Source: a virus
Virus record (IMG/VR): IMGVR_UViG_3300038441_000216
Coordinates: 1 to 26,796 of that record
Length of the DNA: 26,796 bases
Strand: one strand, 5' to 3'
Below, in pieces: positions 5,435-15,013 of this stretch. Numbering within the stretch: the first letter of the stretch is position 1; every line of letters begins with the position of its first letter. The notes beneath the pieces are model-generated. The model saw only the letters and a program-made list of their open reading frames with translations. It had not been told where the DNA came from and ran no database searches. Made by a program: the position numbers and the translations under genes.

Positions 5435-5964
5435 AGCTTTGCTGCCCGCAGCCACATGGCTTCCATTGCTTCTGGCGTTGTGTTTTCGGTATTGAGATAG
5501 GCTGCCAGACCTATTACAAATTCATGATCGATAGGGATGCTCTGCGCGCCAACAAAGAACATATTGGCCTCGAACTCCCGGTCATCCGGCACGTTATTAG
5601 ATTTGATGTAGTTGTCTATCTCGTTTGGCAGCGCGCCGGTCTTCATCGTACCCAGCGCGGAGTTCTGGGTTATCGAACCCATATTGGCGAGTTCTTGATA
5701 GAACTGGCGGCGCGAGATTGGCGGTGGCTTGAGCGGTGGCGGCGGGATGTAAGGCATCGTCACACCGCCCAGCGCAACCCATTCCTGGTACGCAATCCAG
5801 TCGGCATTGTCCGGATCATTAGGAATGACCGCACCGTCATTGCGGATCACCGCGGTCCCTTCCGCGTTGGCGAATGTGTACGTCACCTCTTGCGCCTTGA
5901 CCTCTGGCGGCGGGATCACAAACGGTGGCGTTGGCGGCATGAAGCTCCAGTCATCATTAGGCAT
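5431..5964 (-). CDS. Tail-fibre-associated small protein, function unknown
   Basis: The product is 177 residues. It overlaps the upstream fibre gene by 8 bases and the endolysin by 4. The N-terminus is Pro-rich (FMPPTPPFVIPPPEVK); a beta-rich part follows (VTYTFANAEGTAVIRNDGAV), then DNADWIAYQEWVALGG, a second Pro cluster, and a helical region starting ISRRQFYQELANMGSITQNS. The WIAYQEWVALGG plus ISRRQF layout is one I associate with small proteins encoded after tail fibres in alphaproteobacterial phages, some annotated as fibre assembly factors. A chaperone or fibre-cap role is inference. Confidence 0.6.
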   Translation of the reverse strand: MPNDDWSFMPPTPPFVIPPPEVKAQEVTYTFANAEGTAVIRNDGAVIPNDPDNADWIAYQEWVALGGVTMPYIPPPPLKPPPISRRQFYQELANMGSITQNSALGTMKTGALPNEIDNYIKSNNVPDDREFEANMFFVGAQSIPIDHEFVIGLAAYLNTENTTPEAMEAMWLRAAKL

Positions 5965-7423
5965 TCGGTAACCTCGCTTCTGCTTTCAGTGATGTGAGCC
6001 AAACAAATCCTGCGGTGCTTGTTAGATCGCCCAAAAGCTCGCACGAATATGGAGTGATATGGTTTGTTGTCGGATAACCAGCGTTGAACGTTGCAGAAGT
6101 TGCAGCAGTGATCGTCATTGTTGGCGCTATCCGCATATACGGATTAAAGTGATACGTTGCGCGACGATAAACGTTCGTTTCAATTGGATGTAGCCAAAGG
6201 CCACTAGGACCATACGTCTCATATCTGAGGTATCTTTGACACAGAAGGAGTTCCTCGTCATAAGGCCGCATCAGGTTTGGCAATTCATAATATGCCGGTA
6301 GCTGTGTGCCAGCGCTGATGAAAAGCGAGGTGATATAGAAAAAATCAGCAGCGGCAGGAATTAGATTTACCGAATTGGTGGTCTGCACTTTGTTAGTCGA
6401 TCCCCAGGCATTGAGAACCGATGCCGGCGAAGCTTCCTTGCCTGCAGCAAAAAATTCGATCCGCAATCCTACTCCATTGGTGATGTTCCACGCACCAATA
6501 GTATCTTCAGGAGGAACAGCGAAGCTAAAGTATCCCCAGAAGGGGCCAACCGTTATCTCATGGTAGTAGCAACGCGACCGATCATGATTTGATAATTTTA
6601 CGAATGCCACTCCTGGCTTCAGCGAGTAGTTCCAGAACGCGACCATGATCGGCTTGCCAGCGCCAGCACCAAGGCCCCAGCCGAAATGCTCAATGCGATA
6701 ACCCTCCGTCTTGTGACGCAATAACGCATAGTCCGTATTGGCAATTGTCGCCATTCCTGTGTTAGCATACATATAGATCGAGGTGTTAATTCCAGACAGT
6801 CCGCAGCCGCCCTGCGCGGAGGAGATGTTCGCCGTATTGGCAATTTGCGATACTTGCAAATCCCACATATCGACCGGGAACACGGCGGTGCCATTATTCG
6901 GAGCGGCGGCTGGCACGCCCATCTGCCAGACCCTTGAGCCACCATTGATGCAGATATTGTGGCGCGTGTCGAACGGCTCGCGGATGTCGCCTTGCGCGAC
7001 CCATGTTCCAGTCACCTTCAGCCACAACGTCCAAGATGGGGTCGTGGTATTTAACGCATAGTCCCCATCCTTGCCGATAGCCGGATCAGGAACACTCCCG
7101 CTGAACGTGTAGATGGTCCCGGCTTCGGCCATCTGCGACAGGAAGTCACGCAACACCACCTGGGTGATGGCGGGATCGTACCGCTGCCAAGAGTTCTTCA
7201 AGATCATGTAGACAGAGTTAGTTACCGTCGCTCCCGCCCAGGGAGCCATCAATGTGAGTTGGTTAAATCCTGCATTGACGCTGGAGATGTAGGCTTGGGT
7301 TGCACCGACCTGCAACGTGTCACCAATTATTACATCGACAAAGATCGCACCGGCGCTGGTAACCGTGGCCGAGCCATTGGTCACTGTCACCGTGCCGAGG
7401 TTGTAAATCTGACCGAGCGACAT
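5957..7423 (-). CDS. Tail fibre protein 3 (shared anchor plus lectin-like body)
   Basis: The product is 488 residues. ATG 7423 directly abuts the stop of the previous fibre gene, with GAGG six bases upstream. Residues 1-150 repeat the anchor module of its two upstream neighbours: MSLGQIYNLGTVTVTNGSAT, PWAGATV, ILKNSWQRYDPAIT, then GDYAL and WTLWLKVTGTWV. The body (about 150-488) resembles that of the middle fibre: YRIEHFGWG, SRCYYHE, NGVGLRIEFFAAGKE, ELPNLMRPYDEELLLCQRYL. The DEELLLCQRYL motif is common in phage fibre C-terminal domains. Likely receptor-binding or tail-decorating; the receptor is unknown. Confidence 0.8.
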   Translation of the reverse strand: MSLGQIYNLGTVTVTNGSATVTSAGAIFVDVIIGDTLQVGATQAYISSVNAGFNQLTLMAPWAGATVTNSVYMILKNSWQRYDPAITQVVLRDFLSQMAEAGTIYTFSGSVPDPAIGKDGDYALNTTTPSWTLWLKVTGTWVAQGDIREPFDTRHNICINGGSRVWQMGVPAAAPNNGTAVFPVDMWDLQVSQIANTANISSAQGGCGLSGINTSIYMYANTGMATIANTDYALLRHKTEGYRIEHFGWGLGAGAGKPIMVAFWNYSLKPGVAFVKLSNHDRSRCYYHEITVGPFWGYFSFAVPPEDTIGAWNITNGVGLRIEFFAAGKEASPASVLNAWGSTNKVQTTNSVNLIPAAADFFYITSLFISAGTQLPAYYELPNLMRPYDEELLLCQRYLRYETYGPSGLWLHPIETNVYRRATYHFNPYMRIAPTMTITAATSATFNAGYPTTNHITPYSCELLGDLTSTAGFVWLTSLKAEARLPNA

Positions 7424-8917
7424 TCACATCCTCGCGCTGACTTCTAGATTCCCAGCACTTTGATACGTGCCGATTGATCGACCAACTATAAGGGTTGATA
7501 AAGTTGAAACTGCGTCAATCTCAAGCAAAGCAGTGGTTGAGAAATTGTTGGTAATTGTAGCAATAGTTGTCGCTGTGCTACCGTCATAAACGCTGATTGG
7601 TGAAGTCAGTAGAACTGCCGGAGCAACCCGCATCGGTACTGGATGGAGGCAATTCATTCGACCGAGTGCGTTGCCGCCAGTACCGCTAACAACACCCTGT
7701 AACGGCGGAATGCCATTGTAGAAGTATCGCTGACAGATTGCTAACTCTTCATTATAAGGCCGCATCAGCTTCGGCAGATCACTCACGAGCGGCAGCTGCG
7801 TTCCAGCCGAGATGAATACTCCGGTGATCGCAAACGCATTACCAGCGGTATTAAATAAATTCGACGTTGCGTTGAGAGTCTGAACTTTGTTGAAGGTGCC
7901 CCAGGCATCGAGCGCCACGACCGGAGCTGTCTCCTTACCGTCGGCAAATATTTCAAACGTCAGACCGACACCGTTGCTCTTGTTCCAGGTACCAGCCGTG
8001 TCGGGCGGCACGTTGAAGGCGACATAGTTCCAATTGTTGACGATTGCGAACTCATGATAGTAACAGCGCGACTGATCGGCATTCGACAATTTGGCAAAGA
8101 TCGTTCCAGGTCCAAGCTGATTATAATAACGAAACGCCACGACAATCGGCGACGCAACACCGCCAGGCATCAATCCAGAATCACCGCCCCAGCCCCAATG
8201 GGCAATCCTATATCCCTCGATCTTGTGCCGGAATTTTACAAAGTCGCCGCTCGCTGGAGCTGAGAAATTTGCCGCATTGGAAAAATAACAGCACTGCGGA
8301 AACTCCCTGGATGCGGCAGTCTGCGTTGACCAGAAAGAAGCGGTGGCGTGCTTGAACATTCCCTCCCAGCCGTCAACGATATTCCGCGCCACGTTGTTAG
8401 TGAGAAAGTCAGTCGGGATTTGTCGCACCTCCATCGAGGTGTTCCACGCGACGTTCTGCTGGACGCCATGCGGCTCACGGAGATCGCCCTGTAGTACCCA
8501 GACGCCGCCAACCTTGAGCCATAGGGTCCAAGCGGGAGAATTAGTCCTCAGTGCGTAGTCACCATTGTTGCCGATGTCTGGGTTCGGTGTGGTCGCGACC
8601 GAGTAGATCACGCCCGCGGCATTGATCTTCTGCAGCATATCGCGGACCCATGATTGGGTGATCGCTGGATCGTATCGCTCCCAGGAGTTTTTCAATATCA
8701 TATATGCCGCGCCAGCGGCAGTGGTCCCGGCCCACGGGGCTTTCAAGGTGATAACCGTCAAGCCTGGATCGACACTCAGGATGAAAGCTTGCGTCGTGCC
8801 GACCTGCAGCGTATCGCCATTGATGACATCATTCCAGATAACTCCGGCACCCGTAACGGTGGCTGAGCCATTGGTAACAGTAACAGTACCTGTCGTGTAG
8901 ATTTGCCCGAGTGCCAT
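7424..8917 (-). CDS. Tail fibre protein 2 (shared anchor plus lectin-like body)
   Basis: The product is 497 residues. The start is ATG 8917 (MALGQIYTTG), not the upstream ATG at 8989, because it shares a base with the spike stop (TGATG) and matches the other two anchors. Residues 1-150 are the shared anchor, with PWAGTTAAGAAYMILKNSWE, then GDYALRTNSPAWTLWLKVGG. The body parallels the downstream fibre: YRIAHWGWG, SRCYYHEFAI, NGVGLTFEIFADGKE, LPKLMRPYNEELAICQRYF. The two bodies look like diverged duplicates, with the last 80 residues least alike. Receptor binding is inferred. Confidence 0.8.
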   Translation of the reverse strand: MALGQIYTTGTVTVTNGSATVTGAGVIWNDVINGDTLQVGTTQAFILSVDPGLTVITLKAPWAGTTAAGAAYMILKNSWERYDPAITQSWVRDMLQKINAAGVIYSVATTPNPDIGNNGDYALRTNSPAWTLWLKVGGVWVLQGDLREPHGVQQNVAWNTSMEVRQIPTDFLTNNVARNIVDGWEGMFKHATASFWSTQTAASREFPQCCYFSNAANFSAPASGDFVKFRHKIEGYRIAHWGWGGDSGLMPGGVASPIVVAFRYYNQLGPGTIFAKLSNADQSRCYYHEFAIVNNWNYVAFNVPPDTAGTWNKSNGVGLTFEIFADGKETAPVVALDAWGTFNKVQTLNATSNLFNTAGNAFAITGVFISAGTQLPLVSDLPKLMRPYNEELAICQRYFYNGIPPLQGVVSGTGGNALGRMNCLHPVPMRVAPAVLLTSPISVYDGSTATTIATITNNFSTTALLEIDAVSTLSTLIVGRSIGTYQSAGNLEVSARM

Positions 8918-11058
8918 CAGCCTAAAATCTCGTATTCGCCGCTCAGCCAGAACGTCCCAGCGCCAGTGAAGGTGCCATTGTAGTACCAAAAGATTGATTG
9001 AGTTGACCCAGAATACATCAGGCCTGTGAGATCAGCCGCGCCACCAGTCATGCCATGGAATGGCGTATAGTCCGCCGCCGGGAACGGCAGGTAAAATCTT
9101 ATCCAGGCTCCTGCCGATCCAACATTGGTGATGTCGAGTTGATACCGCCACTTGCATGTTTTTCCAACAAGGGCGTAGTAAAAATCATTCCTGCCAATCC
9201 CTCCAAGCGCCCCAACGCCGGAATCAACTGGCGGATGATACAGAGTCCATGATGGCCGGAAGAAGTTTGGATTGACCTGGATGTTCGCTCCAGAGGCAAT
9301 GTTATTTATATTAGTCACGTTGCCATAATAGTCATTTCCCTCGACATAGACGTAGGCAGTGCTGCCTTCAAAATGCAGTCCCTCATTGTTCTGACCATAC
9401 CCGCCACACGGCCCAATCCGGTTCGAATTGATTCGCGTTCCTCCATTACCGAATGGAAGTGCCGACACGTTGGAGAGAAAGATACCATAGGCGTTGCCAC
9501 CGATGCTGCAATTGTTAATGCCGAGATTTTTGACGTTATTGCCGATGGCGATAACTCCAGAATGGGTATTGCCCATCATCTGGCAATTGTTAAAAGTTAT
9601 TCCTTCAACGAGAGACGGCGCAGTAGCTGAGAGCGCGACACCATGCTGCGACCCAGTCATGATATTGCAATCGGTGAAGGTGCTGCGGCCAACCGCCCCA
9701 CTCCCACCAGGAGCCATGTAGACATTAACCTCTGAACCATATTCAAACGTGCATCCCTGTACCGTGACCCGATTGACGTTCTGACCCGAGCCAGGATCAA
9801 ACAGCATGCAATAGCGCGCGTGATTAAAAACGCAATCGGTGATGCTTGTCTTGTCAGGATTGTGCCGCATTAATATTTGCGCGTAGGGCAGCGGCGTTGC
9901 TGGACCGTCGCAATAGACCTTATCAATGAAGATGGTGCCTTGGGCATTGATCATCACGATACCGTAGCCATTCCCAACGGTACTATCAATAGTGCCGTCC
10001 TTGATGGTGAGATAGTAGCCTGCGTTGTCGATCTGGATGCCGATCCACGCACCAGCAATAAGAAAATCCTGGATCGTGATGGCATTGCCGGTGGTCATGA
10101 GATTGATGCCGCCAGTGCGTGCTACCGCGTTGACACATGCGATGTCCCTAAAATACTGAAAGCCCTGCAGATTGAATTGATGATTAGTAGCGTGCGTCAT
10201 CTTGAAGAACGAACGGCGAGCACCATCGCCATACACATTCACACCGGACGGTACAGTGATCACATTGGAATGACGATACACGCCAGATGGCAAGTAGGCA
10301 TTAAGCCCCATCGCATTGCAGTAGTTCACCCAATTGTTGAAGAACGTCTGGTTGTCGGTGCTGTCGTCACGCTTGGCTCCAACCGACAACGCGCTCAGAT
10401 ATTGCTTATTGCAGTATTGCCACCATGCACCATCTGCCGACTGAAAACCAAAATGACCGGCGGGTAATCCCCCAACCTTCTTGAACTCAATCCGCTCGCT
10501 GTCGCCAACGGCATAATAACCCGCAATGTTGATCATCTGGATCGACGGCGCGATGGTCGCCGCTTGTGCCAACGCCATCGTATCGTAGGACGATGTTGGT
10601 GGCGCGGAGCCACCGGATGGAGGTGCCTGGACAACCCAAGCGCCAGAAACCTTCAGCCACACAGTCCATGGCGAACTGGTTCGTAGCGCATAGTCACCTT
10701 CATTGCCAATAGCAGGATCAGGAACATGTCCCGGTTCAACGGCATAGAACACACCAGCATCTTCGAGCTTAAGCATAAACTCCCGCAGCATCACCTGGGT
10801 GATCGAGACAACATACCGCTCCCATGACATCTTCAGGATCAAGTAAGCTGCGCCAGATGCTGTGGTCCCGGCCCAAGGTGCCGCGAGCGTAATCACCGTG
10901 AATGTTGCATCAACACTCGACACGATAGAAACATATGGACCGACCTGGATGAAGTCGCCAATCAACACATCCGACCAGATCACCCCTGCGCCGGTGACGG
11001 TCGTGGACCCATTGGTAACGGTGACCGTGCCGACATTGTAGAATTGCCCGAGTGCCAT
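8917..11058 (-). CDS. Tailspike with beta-helix, possible depolymerase
   Basis: The product is 713 residues. AGGAAA lies about 9 bases before ATG 11058. Residues 1-145 are the anchor shared with the two downstream fibres (MALGQFYNVGTVTVTNGSTT). A Pro/Gly/Ser linker follows (about 146-160). Residues 226-279 match the start of a pectate-lyase-superfamily right-handed beta helix: VGAKRDDSTDNQTFFNNWV, YLPSGVYRHSNVITVPSGV, then VYGDG. Up to about 590 there are repeated Asn/Gly/Ile-rich coils typical of such spikes (FNNCQMMGN, INNCSIGGNAYGIFL). The last 120 residues are a separate beta-rich tip. Family knowledge suggests a polysaccharide-binding or -cleaving spike; catalytic residues cannot be fixed by eye. 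Confidence 0.82.
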   Translation of the reverse strand: MALGQFYNVGTVTVTNGSTTVTGAGVIWSDVLIGDFIQVGPYVSIVSSVDATFTVITLAAPWAGTTASGAAYLILKMSWERYVVSITQVMLREFMLKLEDAGVFYAVEPGHVPDPAIGNEGDYALRTSSPWTVWLKVSGAWVVQAPPSGGSAPPTSSYDTMALAQAATIAPSIQMINIAGYYAVGDSERIEFKKVGGLPAGHFGFQSADGAWWQYCNKQYLSALSVGAKRDDSTDNQTFFNNWVNYCNAMGLNAYLPSGVYRHSNVITVPSGVNVYGDGARRSFFKMTHATNHQFNLQGFQYFRDIACVNAVARTGGINLMTTGNAITIQDFLIAGAWIGIQIDNAGYYLTIKDGTIDSTVGNGYGIVMINAQGTIFIDKVYCDGPATPLPYAQILMRHNPDKTSITDCVFNHARYCMLFDPGSGQNVNRVTVQGCTFEYGSEVNVYMAPGGSGAVGRSTFTDCNIMTGSQHGVALSATAPSLVEGITFNNCQMMGNTHSGVIAIGNNVKNLGINNCSIGGNAYGIFLSNVSALPFGNGGTRINSNRIGPCGGYGQNNEGLHFEGSTAYVYVEGNDYYGNVTNINNIASGANIQVNPNFFRPSWTLYHPPVDSGVGALGGIGRNDFYYALVGKTCKWRYQLDITNVGSAGAWIRFYLPFPAADYTPFHGMTGGAADLTGLMYSGSTQSIFWYYNGTFTGAGTFWLSGEYEILG

Positions 11059-11064
11059 TTGTTT

Positions 11065-11499
11065 TTATTTCCTGATGCGCTCTTGCAGTCGCTTTGCCAT
11101 ATTTATCCCGTCTGGACGAGCAGGCCACGCCTTGATCTGTTCGATGTGGCTTAGTCCTTTCTTTGACAAGTCGCGAAGCTGTTGGCGGTATTCTGTCCAA
11201 GCATCAGTTTTTTCTTTGCTTAACCGGCCTGGAGCAAACATCGAATCTGTCGCGTGAAGCTCACCGGCGATAGCAACCTTCACTTCATGTTCAGTAGGAA
11301 GTTGCGCGTTGTATTTTTCTTCCTCGGTCATCTCAACAATTTCGCCATTCTCAACCTTGTGTTTATTAGTATCAAGTCCATTAAATGGCGTATCCAGATC
11401 GATATAATCCTGACCGTCCCTGGTTGTAGGAATGCTGCTGGACTCCCAGCCGTTAACTTTTCCGGTAGTAGGATTATAGAACACGCGAAAGTTATTCAT
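11065..11499 (-). CDS. Phage tail assembly chaperone family protein
   Basis: The product is 144 residues, translationally coupled to the J-like gene by an ATGA overlap, and 6 bases upstream of the spike. The N-terminal half (MNNFRVFYNPTTGKVNGWES onward) resembles the start of small fibre-associated proteins. The C-terminal half has the motif set of the phage tail-assembly-chaperone family (PF16778-like): DAWTEYRQQLRDL followed by WPARPDG. Its place between the tail tip and the fibres suggests it helps fold or attach a fibre, separate from the G/GT pair near 19000. Confidence 0.75.
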   Translation of the reverse strand: MNNFRVFYNPTTGKVNGWESSSIPTTRDGQDYIDLDTPFNGLDTNKHKVENGEIVEMTEEEKYNAQLPTEHEVKVAIAGELHATDSMFAPGRLSKEKTDAWTEYRQQLRDLSKKGLSHIEQIKAWPARPDGINMAKRLQERIRK

Positions 11500-14400
11500 C
11501 GTTTCATGATCTGGATTGTTAGAAGTTTCGTGTAAAACGTGACGCCACTATAGTTAGCCCATGCGGTCATCTGTGCGGTGGTCGTCTGCGGTCCTCCACT
11601 TCCGGTCATAGCAACGGCATAATTGAAAACAACAGGCCATGTCCTACTTGGCTCTGACGCGAAAATGGCACCCTCAACTCGACCACCATTGACATATAAA
11701 AATCCGCCTCCTGCGGCAAGCACCGGCGTAGTGTAGTCCATCCATCCGGAAACAACGGCATAATATCCGTATCCAGGTTCCAGGGTAACTGTGTTACTGA
11801 CCCCCAGCACAAGAGCTTCACCATCAACGTTAAAAGGATTAGTATCAAAAGCTATTCCTGGTGCTGTGATCGCATTGCCGGCAACCTTGAGTGTATCAAT
11901 CGACGCATCGATGATCTTCGCATAACCAATATTAGCGTCCGCGATCTTGGCATAGGTGATCGCAGCATCGGCGATAATTGCGCTTGCCGCAGTGATGGTA
12001 CCAACGACCATCTTCTGCGCAGAGATAGACCCGTCAATATACATATCGCCGCGCAGCGCGACCTTCGCAGTACCATTGACGTTGCCGATCTGGAATACCG
12101 TGGTCGGAGCACCACCACCAACGCCAGGAAAGGCTACTCGGAATATGTCGCCAACAAACGTCCAACTCGCAGTCGAGCCATCATTCAATGCCTTGAGACT
12201 AGAGACGTAGCCATTAACATCGAGCGTTACCGAGTAGCCTGCGGCTGCGACCTTGCCCGAGACACTAGCAATCGCTACCGAATTGGTGGTGACACTCGCA
12301 GACAGCCCTGCAACTTGCGCACTCGTGGTAACCGTGTAACTCGCGAACGAACTCTCAAGAGTGCCGAACGCTACACCATTGATCGAGACCTGTGCGCCAA
12401 GCGCATTGATCTCCTCGTGGAGTATTTCTTTCGTGCCTTGATTATCGAGCCAGTTCTGCGCGTCCTGATCGGAAGCAGCGGCAGCGATCTTTTGTTCAAT
12501 CGCGGCGAGCTTATCACTCGCATCGGTGAACTGCTTCGTGACAAGGTTGCGCAACTCCTCCGAGAAGTGTGCCAATACAGTCCGCACATCTGGCGTTGTA
12601 ACAGGAAGCCAAGTGGACCAAGCGGACGGATAACCATTCTGGCTTTCAAATCTGGCGCGGACCTCGTAATTGGTACCTGGGTTCAATCCACCAGCGATAA
12701 TAACATAACCACCAGTGACATTGGATGTAGATCCAGACATAATTGTGCTGGATGGATCGGCCGTCAAACGCACCTGCCACAGGAGATTAATCGAGTCAGC
12801 ATCAACCGGATCAGTCCAAGTCAACTTGATTGCCGGCTCACTAGTGGTATTGGCTCCGAGATAGACAAACCCAACAACGACAAAATTGCGAACGATCTTC
12901 GCTCCCGGTTCACGCATAACAATCTGCATGTCAACAGGAGGTATCTCAAGCGTGGTAGACCAATCATAATCGGCAGGATCAACCTCAGTGCATGATACTG
13001 TGACATTTAGACTTGAATCATAGTCAACTGAATCAATCTCAAACAGCTTGGTCGTGTAGCCGTTGCGGACGCTATTCCATTCAAACACATCGCCGGGCTC
13101 AAGCATCGTAGCAATAGGCGGCAACGGGATAATGTGCTTCCGCTCGCGGCGAACTCTTTGTAACAAATTCACCTGCAACCGCTGTATCTGTGTTTCAGAT
13201 TGAACCATTCCTGAAATTAGATCAGCAGGCAACCGCCGGCCATCTTCCAACTCCATCGCCGCATCGCCACGTGGCGGCGGTATCTTCTCGACCCAACCAT
13301 CCGCTGGCGATGTGAATTTGGCAGTGACGTAATTTACTCGCTCAGATAAAGGTAGTACCACGTTAAATGTATCTGACTTGTTAGCGAGCAAATCACCATC
13401 TGTGAATGTAAGTGATGGAACGCCAGGAGCACCGATATATAACTTGAAGACGCCGCCAATCTCAGTAAGCCGTCCACCACAGGCCTTCAATAGCGCCTTA
13501 CAAGCTTCAAGCGGCTCAACATCAATAGCTATTTCTCCGCCTGCCCTAAATTGTGGCTCTGTTCCTCCCGACGCAAGAGCTATTGATACATCGCATTCAT
13601 TCATCGCCGCAAACCAAATATCAAGCGGCAATTGATATGCTTGCGTGCCTTCTAGGCCATAGAAAATCTTGCCACCGTAATAGATACCTCGCAAAATGTT
13701 ATAACATATTACTGCTGGGTTGTCGCTGAACTCATAAGTTGCCGGATTACCCCAGGCATGAGAACCAGAACCGCCAACCGTTGAATCCTTGCGCGGATCA
13801 TAAAGCTTTGCACCATCAACGACCCAAGTCCATTGTAGCGGACTTTGTATCTTCTCACCGTCATAAATCGAATGGATACGGACATAACATACGCCAGTAC
13901 CAATACTACCATCATTCCAGGGATAATCAACATCACTAGCAAATACGCCGGAGGCAAATGAATCAGCAGTCGTCTGATTACCATCTAGGAAGCGCACTCG
14001 CAGCTTGCCACCATAGTTGGTCAACGGACCAGCGGTGTATGCGCCATTCTGATCGGTGCTGCCATAAGCCGGCAAGCCAAACTTAGCAAAATAAGCATCT
14101 GGTGTAAGCACACCTATACTGTCGGTGTAACCTTCCGCCCATGCACCTTCGTCCGTGCCTATTGATTTGAAGGCTACCGGCAAACCACTTACAAATGCTC
14201 CTGCTAGGCGAGTACAAGGGTAATCAGCCAGCGAGATAATCTCAATCAAATCGGAATTATCAACACCATCAGTATTGCCATAAGTATTTGTATAGACCCT
14301 TGAGCCAGCAACTACTGCGCGTCCAAAGATAATAGAATATGGAATATCAGAATCAGCTTTGATATTAAGAACCGCGCCACCAACATCTTGGTTAGCCGCC

Positions 14401-14612
14401 TCTTGAGGTGTCTCTGGCGGCTTCTTCGCCAGCAATTTGCTAGCAACGTAGCTAATACCAAAACTAACCGCAATGCCGATACCATAAGCGATCACGTTCG
14501 CAAGAAAGACACTACCAACCAACGGTATGATGAACGGCACGAGGAATGCCGCTTCTGCTGGAGATACCCCCAACAGATACAATCCCGAAATGAGCGCAAG
14601 TAACAAAGTCAT
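11496..14612 (-). CDS. Tail tip / host-specificity protein, lambda J-like
   Basis: The product is 1038 residues. It overlaps the K-like gene by ATGA and follows M-, L- and K-like genes, as lambda J does. Residues 1-60 contain two hydrophobic stretches (LLLALISGLYLLGV; LVGSVFLANVIAYGIGIAVS). Residues about 75-560 are the beta-rich J core (IPYSIIFGRAVVAGSRVYTN, then YPWNDGSIGTGVCYVRIHSI). Residues about 580-675 look like a fibronectin type III domain (NYEVRARFESQNGYPSAWST). A helical segment (about 675-725) leads to a DUF1983-like C-terminal region with tandem short repeats (AAITYAKIADANIGYAKIID) and a beta-rich end. It should form the central tip of the tail and contact the host. Confidence 0.85.
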   Translation of the reverse strand: MTLLLALISGLYLLGVSPAEAAFLVPFIIPLVGSVFLANVIAYGIGIAVSFGISYVASKLLAKKPPETPQEAANQDVGGAVLNIKADSDIPYSIIFGRAVVAGSRVYTNTYGNTDGVDNSDLIEIISLADYPCTRLAGAFVSGLPVAFKSIGTDEGAWAEGYTDSIGVLTPDAYFAKFGLPAYGSTDQNGAYTAGPLTNYGGKLRVRFLDGNQTTADSFASGVFASDVDYPWNDGSIGTGVCYVRIHSIYDGEKIQSPLQWTWVVDGAKLYDPRKDSTVGGSGSHAWGNPATYEFSDNPAVICYNILRGIYYGGKIFYGLEGTQAYQLPLDIWFAAMNECDVSIALASGGTEPQFRAGGEIAIDVEPLEACKALLKACGGRLTEIGGVFKLYIGAPGVPSLTFTDGDLLANKSDTFNVVLPLSERVNYVTAKFTSPADGWVEKIPPPRGDAAMELEDGRRLPADLISGMVQSETQIQRLQVNLLQRVRRERKHIIPLPPIATMLEPGDVFEWNSVRNGYTTKLFEIDSVDYDSSLNVTVSCTEVDPADYDWSTTLEIPPVDMQIVMREPGAKIVRNFVVVGFVYLGANTTSEPAIKLTWTDPVDADSINLLWQVRLTADPSSTIMSGSTSNVTGGYVIIAGGLNPGTNYEVRARFESQNGYPSAWSTWLPVTTPDVRTVLAHFSEELRNLVTKQFTDASDKLAAIEQKIAAAASDQDAQNWLDNQGTKEILHEEINALGAQVSINGVAFGTLESSFASYTVTTSAQVAGLSASVTTNSVAIASVSGKVAAAGYSVTLDVNGYVSSLKALNDGSTASWTFVGDIFRVAFPGVGGGAPTTVFQIGNVNGTAKVALRGDMYIDGSISAQKMVVGTITAASAIIADAAITYAKIADANIGYAKIIDASIDTLKVAGNAITAPGIAFDTNPFNVDGEALVLGVSNTVTLEPGYGYYAVVSGWMDYTTPVLAAGGGFLYVNGGRVEGAIFASEPSRTWPVVFNYAVAMTGSGGPQTTTAQMTAWANYSGVTFYTKLLTIQIMKR

Positions 14613-15013
14613 TCAACAACTCGAAAGGCTCGCGAAGCCTTCGTCAATGGTTGCATTCCAACGCCAGATTGAGTCCTTGCTATGATCTGTGGTCCAAATA
14701 CAACGCCCAATGATTCTGTACCATCACCATTATCAATGAACGCCCAATCTCCGGATTTGGCCATTGCTACGGGAATTTCCGGAAACATAGCCGCCGCTCC
14801 ATCTCCAAGAGTTTTCCATTCATTATCTGACATAATCTTGTTAGCGCCCTTTTGACTATCATAATTACCACGAATGCCTTTGCTCTTGTCCTTGCCGGTC
14901 AGAAGCAAAGCCATATCAGCGACAAACAAGAAACAATCTGTCTTTCCCCATTCAAAGGGAATAGACCGCTGGCGAAGATACTCTTCATGAATGACACGAC
15001 GGACATTGATCAT
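14609..15013 (-). CDS. Tail-tip protein K-like, NlpC/P60-derived (DUF6950-like)
   Basis: The product is 134 residues. Both ends overlap their neighbours by ATGA. The motif FEWGKTDCFLFVADMALLLT is the Cys-containing start of the NlpC/P60-like fold seen in K-type tail proteins, followed by GIRGNYDSQKGANKI. The position where NlpC/P60 enzymes carry the catalytic His (aHVGI) reads ESLGVV here, and the only His in the protein is at residue 9. This fits DUF6950-like members that have lost peptidase activity, so a structural rather than enzymatic role is likely. Confidence 0.75.
   Translation of the reverse strand: MINVRRVIHEEYLRQRSIPFEWGKTDCFLFVADMALLLTGKDKSKGIRGNYDSQKGANKIMSDNEWKTLGDGAAAMFPEIPVAMAKSGDWAFIDNGDGTESLGVVFGPQIIARTQSGVGMQPLTKASRAFRVVE

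Noticed and set aside
8917-8989. 24-codon N-terminal extension of the middle fibre gene
   Set aside because: The start at 8917 matches the anchor start of the two sister genes and overlaps the preceding stop by one base; the extension is not anchor-like.
12315-12995. 226-codon plus-strand open frame opposite the J-like gene
   Set aside because: It is antisense to the fibronectin-like and helical parts of a well-supported tail gene and has no recognisable domain.
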